64,000 bases of DNA from the NCBI GenBank assembly GCA_000155695.1, contig DS990592.1, positions 3,209,973 through 3,273,972 of the forward strand. The letters run 5' to 3'. Under the pieces are notes generated by a model. That model was not told where the DNA came from. It saw only the letters and a list, made by a program, of their open reading frames with translations, and did no database searches. Source of the stretch: Verrucomicrobiia bacterium DG1235 (lineage in GTDB: Bacteria; Verrucomicrobiota; Verrucomicrobiia; Opitutales; Opitutaceae). The translations under genes were made by a program, and so were the position numbers. The number at the start of each line of letters is the position of its first letter. The stretch's first letter is position 1. Positions 19,181 to 27,280 of the stretch are shown here, in pieces.

Positions 19181-20737
19181 CTACTCCTCGCCAGGAATGA
19201 ACTCTCCATCCGCGCGGTAGGCGGAAATCTTGTTCCTTAGCGTGCGGATACTAATCCCGAGCAACTTCGCGGCTTGCGTGCGATTCCCATCGGTAGTCTC
19301 CAGTGTCGCGAGAATGTGCTTCTTCTCGATTTCCTCGAGCGGTAGCGGAGGCGCGACCGTAGTCGTCTCACTTCCGCTCGCCGAAGATGGCTGGCTCGCC
19401 GCTGGCACCGACTGCGAAACTGGCTGCGGAGGCATGGCAGGGGGCGCTTCATAGAATCCGCCATTAACCGGGGGCGGAGCGGATTGCGGCGGATAGCCTC
19501 CGCCATACGCTGCTCCAGCTGCTTCTACCGGCGGATAGGGATGACCGGCAGGAGGAGCCATGACATTGGTCGGCATCGCGAACAGGCCAAGGTGTCCCTG
19601 CGCGATTGGCTGACCCGATTCCGCAAGGATCACCGCTCGCTCGACAGTGTTCTGCAACTCCCGCACATTTCCAGGCCAAGGATGACGCTCCAGCGCCTCA
19701 ACCGCTTCCGGGGCGAAGCCTTTGATCTGCTTGCCGTGCTTGCGTCCGAAGCTCTGGGCGAAATTCTTCGCGAGCAAAACCACATCTCCATCCCGATCCC
19801 GTAAAGGAGGAACCTGAATGGGAAAAACGTTCAGTCGGTAGTACAAGTCCTGCCGAAACATGCCGCGCTCGACGCTTTGGGCTAAATTGCGATTGGTCGT
19901 AGCGATGACGCGCACATCGACCTTGATCGTCTTGTTCCCGCCCACTCGCTCAAACTCTCTTTCCTGCAAGACCCGCAGCAGCTTCGCCTGCACCTTCGGA
20001 GAGATTTCGCTGATCTCATCGAGAAGAATCGTACCACCATCGGCCAATTCAAACCGCCCTTCCCGCCGCTGCGTGGCCCCAGTGTAGGCCCCTTTCTCGT
20101 GACCAAAAAATTCACTCTCGATCAGCGACTCGGAGATCGCCGCGCAATTGACGCGGATAAACGGTGCGCTTTTACGCGCGCTGCATCGATACAACTCATT
20201 TGCTACCAATTCTTTACCGGTACCATTTTCCCCGCATATCAAAACCGTCGCCTCCGTCGGGGCTACCTTGCGGATCACGTCCTTGAGCTGATTGATGAAA
20301 CCGCTCTTACCGATCAACTCGCCGCTCACCGTTGATTCGCTGGCCAGAAACTGGTTCACCCTCACCAATTGACGATAGTCGCGCGCCTTTTTGATCAGGA
20401 CGTCGATCTGCGAAGAGGAAAACGGCTTGATGATGTAATCGAAAGCTCCCGCCTGCATGCACTTCACCGCCGACTCCACCGTGCCGTAGCCGGTGATGAT
20501 CACCACCAGCGGAGGGTTCTGCATGCTCGAAACGCGCTCCAGCAACTCCGTGCCATTCCCGTCAGGCAAGTGCACATCCACGAAAAGAAGATCGTACTCG
20601 TCCTTGGAAAGGTGCTCATCCGCCTCGCTCAGAGTCCCCACGCTGCAAACAGAAAACCGCTTTCTGCGCAGCTGTTCCTCTAGGGCTTTGCGGATCACGA
20701 GCTCATCGTCGAGGATGAGAATTCTTTCCAAAGACAT
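19181..20737 (-). CDS. sigma-54-dependent response regulator (NtrC family)
   Basis: A 518-residue transcription activator. The receiver (1-122) has acceptor D54. The AAA+ domain (about 140-375) has Walker A GENGTGKE (169-176), the sigma-54 contact loop GAYTGA (216-221) and Walker B GGTILLDEI (234-242). A proline/alanine-rich linker of about 60 residues follows (roughly 395-455). A Fis-type helix-turn-helix ends the protein (about 470-512, TQAAKLLGISIRTLRNK). The linker is unusually long and low in complexity. Placement between the cheX pair and the flagellar island suggests a FlrC/FlgR-like role, but no target site was identified. Confidence 0.9.
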   Translation of the reverse strand: MSLERILILDDELVIRKALEEQLRRKRFSVCSVGTLSEADEHLSKDEYDLLFVDVHLPDGNGTELLERVSSMQNPPLVVIITGYGTVESAVKCMQAGAFDYIIKPFSSSQIDVLIKKARDYRQLVRVNQFLASESTVSGELIGKSGFINQLKDVIRKVAPTEATVLICGENGTGKELVANELYRCSARKSAPFIRVNCAAISESLIESEFFGHEKGAYTGATQRREGRFELADGGTILLDEISEISPKVQAKLLRVLQEREFERVGGNKTIKVDVRVIATTNRNLAQSVERGMFRQDLYYRLNVFPIQVPPLRDRDGDVVLLAKNFAQSFGRKHGKQIKGFAPEAVEALERHPWPGNVRELQNTVERAVILAESGQPIAQGHLGLFAMPTNVMAPPAGHPYPPVEAAGAAYGGGYPPQSAPPPVNGGFYEAPPAMPPQPVSQSVPAASQPSSASGSETTTVAPPLPLEEIEKKHILATLETTDGNRTQAAKLLGISIRTLRNKISAYRADGEFIPGEE

Positions 20738-20957
20738 ATTGCAGGAGCGAAAGTTGGTTGGGAGAGGGAATGCGACTAATTCAAGAAGCCACCTTATTTG
20801 GATGACTTATTAAGGTACCTATTTAGAAGAGGATTGAAACAAATACGAAAGCATAAATTGTAAAACGAAATTCAAAGAGCATCTCTTTAGTCACTTCCCT
20901 AAGGGAAAGGCCCGACTTTTTGAAGACTCCCCGTATACAGATTTTACACTCCGCAGA

Positions 20958-21959
20958 ATGCTCGAAGGCAAAACTATCCTCATCACCGGCGGCACCGGCT
21001 CCTTCGGGAAACGCTGCTGTCTTGAACTGATCAAATCAGGAACTCCGACCAAGATCATCATTCTCTCCCGCGACGAGCTGAAACAGTATGACATGGCGAA
21101 CAGCCCTGAATTCCAGGGCCTAAAAAACATCCGCTACTTCATCGGAGACGTGCGAGACAAGGAACGCCTCGCCAGAGCCATGACAGACGTCGACTACGTC
21201 ATCCACGCGGCCGCCCTCAAACAGGTTCCCGCCGCCGAGTACAATCCGCACGAGTTCATAAAAACCAACATCAACGGCGCCATGAACGTCGTCGACGCAG
21301 CCATCGCCTCCGGCGTCAAAAAGGTCGTAGCCCTCAGCACCGACAAAGCCGTCAACCCCATCAATCTCTACGGAGCCACCAAGCTCTGCTCCGACAAAGT
21401 CTTCATCTCCGCCAACAACTACTCCGGCAAGAAGGGGACCCGCTTCTCCGTCGTTCGCTACGGCAACGTCATCGGCAGTCGCGGATCTGTCATCCCACTC
21501 TTCCTAAAACAACGCGAAACCGGCACGCTCACCATTACGAAAGCCGAGATGACTCGCTTCGTCATCACCCTCGGAGCTGGCGTCCATTTCGCGCTTCGCT
21601 CCCTCGTGGACATGCTAGGCGGCGAGATTTTTATTCCGAAAATCCCGAGCTGCTCCCTCGGCGACCTGGCCAAAGCCGTAGCGCCCGACGCGAAAATCAA
21701 AATCATCGGACTTCGCCCCGGCGAAAAACTGCATGAAGCGATGGTGCCCGAAGACGAAGCGACACAGACCACCGAGCAAGAAGACCGATTCATCATCCAC
21801 CCAGCCCAGCCCTACTGGCACTACGAGGGCAAGATACTACACTCCGGAAAACAATGCCCCGAAGGCTTCAGCTACTCTAGCGAAACCAATCCAGACCAGC
21901 TCAATATCGAACAGATACAAGACCTCGTCTCCCGCTACCAAAAGCAAACCATAGACTAG
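20958..21959 (+). CDS. pseB: UDP-GlcNAc 4,6-dehydratase (inverting)
   Basis: A 333-residue short-chain dehydratase that performs the first step of pseudaminic acid synthesis, removing water from UDP-GlcNAc with C5 inversion. Seen: the NADP-binding GGTGSFG (11-17), the SDR triad region with STDKAV near residue 130 and the Y..K of LYGATK, and the PseB-typical TRFVITL. Length is normal. pseI follows after 8 bp in the same direction. The AT-rich 220 bp upstream should hold the promoter, but no consensus is clear. Confidence 0.93.
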   Translation: MLEGKTILITGGTGSFGKRCCLELIKSGTPTKIIILSRDELKQYDMANSPEFQGLKNIRYFIGDVRDKERLARAMTDVDYVIHAAALKQVPAAEYNPHEFIKTNINGAMNVVDAAIASGVKKVVALSTDKAVNPINLYGATKLCSDKVFISANNYSGKKGTRFSVVRYGNVIGSRGSVIPLFLKQRETGTLTITKAEMTRFVITLGAGVHFALRSLVDMLGGEIFIPKIPSCSLGDLAKAVAPDAKIKIIGLRPGEKLHEAMVPEDEATQTTEQEDRFIIHPAQPYWHYEGKILHSGKQCPEGFSYSSETNPDQLNIEQIQDLVSRYQKQTID

Positions 21960-21967
21960 GCCGCCCC

Positions 21968-23005
21968 ATGCCCCTGATCGATCAAATCCTCGATCCCGAA
22001 CAGCCCCCGATCATCGTCGCCGAACTCTCCGGAAACCACGGGCAAAATCTCGACACCGCCAAACGCATCATCGCAGCAGCAGCTAACGCCGGAGCCGATG
22101 CCGTAAAGCTGCAGACCTACACGCCCGACAGCATCACGCTCGATAGCGATCGCCCCGAGTTCATTGTCCAAGGCGGACTCTGGCACGGCCGACGCCTCCA
22201 CGACCTCTATCGCGAAGCCTGCACCCCCTACCATTGGCACGCCCCTCTCGCCTCCTACGCCCGCAAGCTCGGTATCGAGATTTTCAGTACGCCCTTCGAC
22301 GAATCCGCAGTCGAGTTTCTCGAAAAAACAATCCATCCAGAACTCCACAAGATCTCCTCCTTCGAGCTCACCCACCTTCCTCTTCTCAAACGCGTCGCCC
22401 AAACCGGCAAGCCCGTCGTCCTGAGTACCGGCATGGCAAGCGCCGAAGAGATTGACGAAGCTGTATCCACTTTACGAAACAACGGATCTGGAGAAATAAT
22501 CCTCCTAAAGTGCGTCTCCGCCTACCCCAGCGAGCCAGAGGGCTTCAACCTTCGCTCCATGCAGACCCTAGCCCAGCGCTTCAACTGCCAGTCAGGCCTT
22601 TCAGACCACACCCTCAGCAACGAGGTAGCAATCGCCTCCGTAGCCCTTGGAGCTCGCCTCATCGAGAAGCACGTCACCGATTCCCGAGCGGCCGGAGCTA
22701 TCGATTCCGCCTTTTCCCTCGAACCACCAGAACTTGCCGCGCTCGTCACCCAAAGCCGCCGCGCCCACGCCGCCCTCGGCTCAGCGGAAATTGCCGGCAG
22801 CCAACAAGACGCCAAACAAACCCACTTTCGACGTTCCATCTATGCCAGCCAGGACATTGAAGCAGGAGAGGTATTCACCACCGAAAATCTCCGCATCGTC
22901 CGCCCATCCCTCGGCCTTGGCCCAAAACATTGGGAAGAAATTCTAGGAACGACCGCTAAACGAAACCTCGCCGCCGGAACACCGCTATCAAAGCAGGACC
23001 TTTAG
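21968..23005 (+). CDS. pseI: pseudaminic acid synthase
   Basis: A 345-residue NeuB-family enzyme that condenses the 6-deoxy-AltdiNAc sugar with phosphoenolpyruvate. The TIM-barrel (about 1-275) has AELSGNHGQNLDTA (18-31) and KLQTYTPDSITL. The C-terminal SAF antifreeze-like domain spans about 285-345 (RRSIYASQDIEAGE). It follows pseB by 8 bp. Its 3' end overlaps pseG, on the opposite strand, by 18 bp. The EL-GNHG pattern and the pse neighbours favour PseI over the sialic or legionaminic synthases. Confidence 0.92.
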   Translation: MPLIDQILDPEQPPIIVAELSGNHGQNLDTAKRIIAAAANAGADAVKLQTYTPDSITLDSDRPEFIVQGGLWHGRRLHDLYREACTPYHWHAPLASYARKLGIEIFSTPFDESAVEFLEKTIHPELHKISSFELTHLPLLKRVAQTGKPVVLSTGMASAEEIDEAVSTLRNNGSGEIILLKCVSAYPSEPEGFNLRSMQTLAQRFNCQSGLSDHTLSNEVAIASVALGARLIEKHVTDSRAAGAIDSAFSLEPPELAALVTQSRRAHAALGSAEIAGSQQDAKQTHFRRSIYASQDIEAGEVFTTENLRIVRPSLGLGPKHWEEILGTTAKRNLAAGTPLSKQDL

Positions 23006-23971
23006 CGCCTCGAAAACACGAGCCGCCCCATTCGTATCCACTTCTGAATACGCATCTTTCTCTTTCCCCATAACCTTCCTCAAGGATTCCTCGAGATCCA
23101 ACTCTCCTCTCCTTTCGCTTTCGCAATGCAAAATCGGCATGCCCCAAAGCTCCTTCACTTTTCGAGCTGTCGCCGTCTGATTGTCAACAAGACTCACTCC
23201 CACAAACGGCAGTCGCATGGCCGCGCTTTCGTACAAACTCGTTCCGCATGCCACAATTCCAAACCGACAAATCTCCATCCAGCTCGCGAGCTCGGAAGCG
23301 CCCACTCTCTTTAACATCCGACTCCAGATAAACGGTTCCAAGCATCCCTCTAAGCCCCCCGATTCGCCCGCGACAACCACAGGAGCGAACTTGGCAGCGC
23401 TAAATCGCGACAAGCCAGTAAGCACCTTAGGCAGATAGCCAAACGGATCCGTCCCGCCCATCATAACCAGCACCGGCACAAGGTCAGAAGGCAACGTGAA
23501 CGCGACCGGATCCGAAGCCTCGCCAAACCCCATGCGCAGCAAGGCGTAACGCTCCCCCAACAGCACGGTCGACGCTTCATATGCCGCCTCGCGCAAACCT
23601 ATTTCTGTATTCAATACCAAATCGAACCCACGCATGCTTCGACGTTGCATATCATCAACTCCCGCCACAACTCCATCGGGATGCGTCGTTTTCCAAGCAG
23701 TCGCAAGGGCTTCGAGCTCCGCCTGCTCTGTATACATTTCATCGATGATTAGAATCGATGCAAGCTCTTGACCCTTTCCATCAAATCGAGAAAAGGAACT
23801 CGCCACATCCTCAGGCAGCGAGCCGGACTCCCCCTCCCCCCAAAGGATAGTCTCCCAGCCCCGCCGCCGAAACTCACCCGCCAAAGCGGAGCAGCGAATC
23901 ACATGCCCCCAGCCATTATTTCCACCAAAGGCGCACTTAAAAACGACTCTCTTCGCCGCCTCTGTACTCAT
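22988..23971 (-). CDS. pseG: UDP-2,4-diacetamido-2,4,6-trideoxy-beta-L-altropyranose hydrolase
   Basis: About 327 residues, a GT-B-fold hydrolase that removes UDP in the fourth step of the pathway. Seen: the glycine-rich NNGWGHVIRC near the N-terminus with the catalytic-type His, then MMGGTDPFG mid-protein and ACGTSLYE in the C-terminal domain. An upstream ATG at 23995 is possible. The ATG at 23971 was chosen because it gives the classic 4-bp ATGA overlap with pseC and starts just before the conserved core. No strong Shine-Dalgarno sequence distinguishes them. The protein runs convergent to pseI. Confidence 0.88.
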   Translation of the reverse strand: MSTEAAKRVVFKCAFGGNNGWGHVIRCSALAGEFRRRGWETILWGEGESGSLPEDVASSFSRFDGKGQELASILIIDEMYTEQAELEALATAWKTTHPDGVVAGVDDMQRRSMRGFDLVLNTEIGLREAAYEASTVLLGERYALLRMGFGEASDPVAFTLPSDLVPVLVMMGGTDPFGYLPKVLTGLSRFSAAKFAPVVVAGESGGLEGCLEPFIWSRMLKRVGASELASWMEICRFGIVACGTSLYESAAMRLPFVGVSLVDNQTATARKVKELWGMPILHCESERRGELDLEESLRKVMGKEKDAYSEVDTNGAARVFEALKVLL

Positions 23972-25107
23972 CGATTCAGAAAAGCTCGCAGACATTCAAT
24001 TACGTACGTCTGCTCCTCGTCCTCTAAAGACGGATACAGAGGCAAACTCAAGCATCCGGAATAAAACGATTCCACACCCGACAAAGACTTTACGGATGAG
24101 TTCGCGTAGTAGCTATGTCGATACACTGGCATGTAGTGCACCTGCACTCGAACATTTTTTTTGTGAAAGAATTCGTAAGCCGCCTTTCGCTCTGCCTCAC
24201 CTGAAAAGTGAACTACAAACAAATGATGAGACGAACCTAAATCCGTATTCGCGATTCGAATGCGCGAGGCGAATGGCGCCTCTGAAAACGCTTGCCGATA
24301 ACGAAACACAAGCTCCCGACGCCTTGCCACAAATTCCGGCAAGCGAGCCAGTTGGCTGACTCCGAGAGCTGCCTGAAGGTCGGTCATCCGATAGTGGTAG
24401 CCGAGTTCAGCTTGATCATAAAGCCAATCTTCGCGCGGCTCGATCCCATGCGTGCGAAGCCTTCGCACGCGTCTCGCAAGCGTCTCGTCATTAGTCAAAA
24501 TCGCGCCTCCCTCTCCCGCGCAAACATGCTTTACAGGATGGAAGCTCAATATTGCTGCGTCACTCCATTCACAAGAACCGCTACGCACCCCAGCTTCATT
24601 TGTAGCTCCTATACTGTGAGCCGCATCCTCGATAACAAAAGCCCCAGCGTTTGAGGCCACTTTTGCAATTCCCTCAAGATCCGGCATAGCTCCAGAGTAG
24701 GATACGGGCAGCAGCGCCTTGACCGAATCGCTCGCCTCAATCGCGGTCTGAAAACTCTGAGGCGACGCAAGACCTGTGCATTCATCTACATCGCAAAATT
24801 CGACATCCGCTCCGACGTAGCGTAAACAATTCGCAGTCGCCGCGAAAGTGATACCCGGCACGATGCCTCGATCTCCAATCCCAAGGCCCAGACCAAGACA
24901 ACTCAGATGCAAAGCGGCGGTACCGCTCGAAACTGCGACAGCGTAACGAGCTCCCGTTACTTCGCAGAGCATCGATTCGAACTCTCGAACACGTGGGCCT
25001 TGCGCCACGAAATCCGATTTTAGCGTAGCGATAACCGACGCGATATCCGATTCGTCAATACACTGACGACCATAGGGTATCGGATGCGGGTAAGGAGACA
25101 GGTCCAC
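23968..25107 (-). CDS. pseC: UDP-4-amino-4,6-dideoxy-N-acetyl-beta-L-altrosamine transaminase
   Basis: A 379-residue PLP enzyme of the DegT/DnrJ/EryC1 family, the second step of pseudaminic acid synthesis. Seen: SSGTAALHL (about 60-68) for PLP-phosphate contact, VIEDAAHS (about 155-162), and the Schiff-base lysine in SFHPVKHVCAGEGGA. Length is typical. Translationally coupled to pseG. A PseH acetyltransferase and a PseF cytidylyltransferase are needed to finish CMP-Pse but are not in this window. Confidence 0.9.
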   Translation of the reverse strand: MDLSPYPHPIPYGRQCIDESDIASVIATLKSDFVAQGPRVREFESMLCEVTGARYAVAVSSGTAALHLSCLGLGLGIGDRGIVPGITFAATANCLRYVGADVEFCDVDECTGLASPQSFQTAIEASDSVKALLPVSYSGAMPDLEGIAKVASNAGAFVIEDAAHSIGATNEAGVRSGSCEWSDAAILSFHPVKHVCAGEGGAILTNDETLARRVRRLRTHGIEPREDWLYDQAELGYHYRMTDLQAALGVSQLARLPEFVARRRELVFRYRQAFSEAPFASRIRIANTDLGSSHHLFVVHFSGEAERKAAYEFFHKKNVRVQVHYMPVYRHSYYANSSVKSLSGVESFYSGCLSLPLYPSLEDEEQTYVIECLRAFLNR

Positions 25108-25140
25108 GTATCAAAAAAAATTATACGAGAGACACCGTCA

Positions 25141-25521
25141 TCAAGCTCGACCTTTCAAGGTGCCAGATGACAATGAACGATCCGCTGGAGCAGAATACAC
25201 ACGCCTAAGCTTGTTCGCTGATATCGCGTTGAGTGTAAGCTTCCGAACCTCTTGACGATTGCCAGCTATCTTCTCTTTGAGGATTAGAGCATTGCTTTCC
25301 TCCCGCGCTTGAAGCACGGAGATGCGGCGACTTATATCCTCATTTTCCTCCTTCGAAGTACCCGCCTCGAGGAGAGCAAACTCCGCGATTACCTTGGCCT
25401 TCTTCTCTTGAAGCCTAAGCATCGGCTCAAAATTGCCTTCCCTTAGGCAAACAGTCTCGCGACGCGTGAAATCCTCGTAGGCTGCGAGTAATGTCATTCG
25501 TCTGGATAAGCGCTCGGGCAT
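25141..25521 (-). CDS. small helical protein, possible FlgN/FliT-type chaperone
   Basis: A 126-residue protein, almost wholly alpha-helical and highly charged. It begins with an LLAAYEDFTRRE helix, followed by a heptad-like region (about 20-90) rich in E, K, R and L. The tail is basic and Ser-rich. I do not recognise the family by motif. Position (just after fliS and its terminator, before pseC), size and helicity resemble FlgN or FliT export chaperones. Any structural-protein chaperone or a lineage-specific protein is equally possible. Confidence 0.5.
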   Translation of the reverse strand: MPERLSRRMTLLAAYEDFTRRETVCLREGNFEPMLRLQEKKAKVIAEFALLEAGTSKEENEDISRRISVLQAREESNALILKEKIAGNRQEVRKLTLNAISANKLRRVYSAPADRSLSSGTLKGRA

Positions 25522-25574
25522 GCTGGAAATCTGTATTCACTCGTCGCCGCTAGCAAAGCGAAAATGCGACAAAG

Positions 25575-25602
25575 AAAAAACCCAGCTCAATAAATGGCTG
25601 GG
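25575..25602 (-). terminator. terminator of fliS
   Basis: A six-base-pair GC stem (CCCAGC / GCTGGG) is followed on the minus strand by six T residues, 40 bp past the fliS stop. Confidence 0.75.
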
Positions 25603-25641
25603 CTTAGCAATGCGCGGGGCGATCCCGCGCAAAAGAAAGAC

Positions 25642-26091
25642 TTACGCCCGCAGCGACAATCCGCCGCCAATACCTGCTCCCAGGTTCGCCGGAGCGGGGC
25701 GATTCGTGACCGCCTGCTTGTTGAGCATATCGGCCCAAGCATCGCGAATCTCCTGAAAAAGCTTCAGAACTGTGTCGATCGGCTCCTCTATTTTCTTAAA
25801 GTTCGCCTCATTGAGCTTCACATTGTAAAACTCGTAGAGGTTGAACATGCGTTCGGAGAACTCCGCGCTTTTGTCCATGCGTAGCGAGCGCTGAAGCTCC
25901 GCGAAAATATTTTGGGCCTTGATCAGATTATTGCTGATCGTCTCGTTACGGTCCTTGATGTTCTCGATTTGAAACCCTTCCTTTGCCCGGTTCATGGCAG
26001 CGATGGCGCCATCATAGAGCATAAGAATCAGACGTTCGGGACTTGCGGACATGATTGCCGCTCGCTTGTAAGACGCTGCGTTAGATTTCAT
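25642..26091 (-). CDS. fliS: flagellin export chaperone FliS
   Basis: A 149-residue four-helix chaperone that binds the C-terminus of newly made flagellin in the cytoplasm. Seen: the family opening YKRAAIMSASPERLILMLYDGAI (about 8-30, here with ASPE for the usual TSPE), then LQRSLRMDKSAEFSERM and LYEFYNVKLNEAN, all typical of FliS. A short glycine-rich tail ends the protein. Its clients should be the two flagellins at 33 and 34.7 kb. In Bacillus, FliS and FliW also titrate free flagellin and so feed into CsrA control. No FliW is present in this window. Confidence 0.93.
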   Translation of the reverse strand: MKSNAASYKRAAIMSASPERLILMLYDGAIAAMNRAKEGFQIENIKDRNETISNNLIKAQNIFAELQRSLRMDKSAEFSERMFNLYEFYNVKLNEANFKKIEEPIDTVLKLFQEIRDAWADMLNKQAVTNRPAPANLGAGIGGGLSLRA

Positions 26092-26161
26092 TTAGTCGGT
26101 CAAAAATAGATATTTAACTTTGGTGCGGGCTTCAACTTACGTGTGGAACCCAGTTAGCTAC

Positions 26162-26446
26162 CTATTCTTCATCGGCGAAAGGCACGATGAGTTTAGCCAT
26201 GTCGAACATCATTTCCTTCGATGGAAAATTCGGGTCGTTGAGCAGTTCCTTGCCTTTGGCTACGACCTCTGGACGAACTTCTGGTTCGGAGCGGAGAGCG
26301 TCGAGAGCGCTGAGCTGAAGCTTGTCGCCTGATGCCGCTGCGGGACCGCTTGTCCCCTCGGAGGGCTTGGCAGAAACGTTTTGCCCGGACTTGCCGAGAT
26401 TCTGCGCATAGACGTGACTGGCGTTGTTTTGTGGATTTATGTTCAT
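26162..26446 (-). CDS. small protein with FlgM-like C-terminal half (candidate)
   Basis: A 94-residue protein. The first 40 residues are polar and likely disordered (Asn-, Ser- and Gly-rich). The second half has DKLQLSALDALR followed by PEVRPEVVAKGKELLNDPNFPS and a last helix MMFDMAKLIV. The D..QLS, VR.E.V and closing helix recall the sigma-28-binding half of FlgM anti-sigma factors. Position between fliS and fliD fits. The similarity is weak, so this is a suggestion. Confidence 0.5.
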   Translation of the reverse strand: MNINPQNNASHVYAQNLGKSGQNVSAKPSEGTSGPAAASGDKLQLSALDALRSEPEVRPEVVAKGKELLNDPNFPSKEMMFDMAKLIVPFADEE

Positions 26447-26557
26447 GACTATCAGGTGTTTGGTAGTGTCTTCGGACGTTTGTTAATCTTTTGTTAAGTT
26501 AATAAACGGCTCTCTCCCGAAGATCTTTAAAAAATATTTAAAGAAAAGTTAAATGCC

Positions 26558-27232
26558 TCACTGAATCGTATCGAACAGAGCATAGGCGACATACTTCGAA
26601 AAGCGAATCGGACTGTGCAATGACGTTTGGGTCTGCTGAAGCGGATACTGTGTGGTTGATTGCGTTTGGAAATACTTGCGAGCCGCGTTCGAGACCGCCG
26701 GATTCGCGGCGTCAAAGGTTTCGTCCGCCGCCCAGACGAGTTGGCCCGAATGGCCATCGAGCAGCTTAGCTCGTACGCCAAGGCCGACTGGCTGATACGC
26801 GTTGAAGAAAGTCACATCGATAAGCATCACCCCGTCGATAGCATAGATCTCGTGGAGCTTGGAAAGCAGTTTCGTGGGCAGAATCTCGACCGATGAGTAA
26901 CGCTCGACTCCGAAAATCTCGTTCATCCGATCCGGCTCAACCGTCACGAGCTCGAAAAGATTCAGCTTGCCGAGCTCTTGCGTGAAATTCTCCTCGATAA
27001 GCTCCATATCGATATGGTCGTAGCGGCCCTTGTAGAGAGGAAGCAAAGCTACCCGACGCAGGTGCTCCGGGAATTCCTTCACCTCGTGCACATTCGTGAC
27101 CTTATGCTTTTTGCCAAAAGTCGTGTCATGCTTGCTGTTCAGCGTGCTGACTGTTTTGCAGCCTCCGAGCGTCAACACTGCGATACTCGCAGCTACAAAA
27201 AACTGTAGAAGTGGTTTAGCCGTGAAATTCAT
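26558..27232 (-). CDS. lipoprotein of unknown function in flagellar cluster
   Basis: A 224-residue lipoprotein: signal helix 1-22, lipobox LTLGGC with acylated Cys at 25. The mature part has RRVALLPLYKGR, then a helix with FTQELGKL, then FELVTVEP and YAIDGVMLIDVTFFNAYQPVG. This alternation, with ALLPL and a conserved GV.L...V strand, resembles CsgG/LpoB/GNA1162-type periplasmic lipoproteins. It may have a part in the flagellar envelope complex, since it lies between fliD and the FlgM-like gene. Function unknown. Confidence 0.75.
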   Translation of the reverse strand: MNFTAKPLLQFFVAASIAVLTLGGCKTVSTLNSKHDTTFGKKHKVTNVHEVKEFPEHLRRVALLPLYKGRYDHIDMELIEENFTQELGKLNLFELVTVEPDRMNEIFGVERYSSVEILPTKLLSKLHEIYAIDGVMLIDVTFFNAYQPVGLGVRAKLLDGHSGQLVWAADETFDAANPAVSNAARKYFQTQSTTQYPLQQTQTSLHSPIRFSKYVAYALFDTIQ

Positions 27233-27280
27233 GCCTGTGGGAAACGTGAGTCATAGCGAATTTTCAGAACCAATATCAAG

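Noticed and set aside
25108-26160. Sigma-28 promoter before fliS
   Set aside because: A weak CCGACTAA-like box with TAAA exists, but the spacer is about 13 nt instead of 15 and the -10 core is broken.
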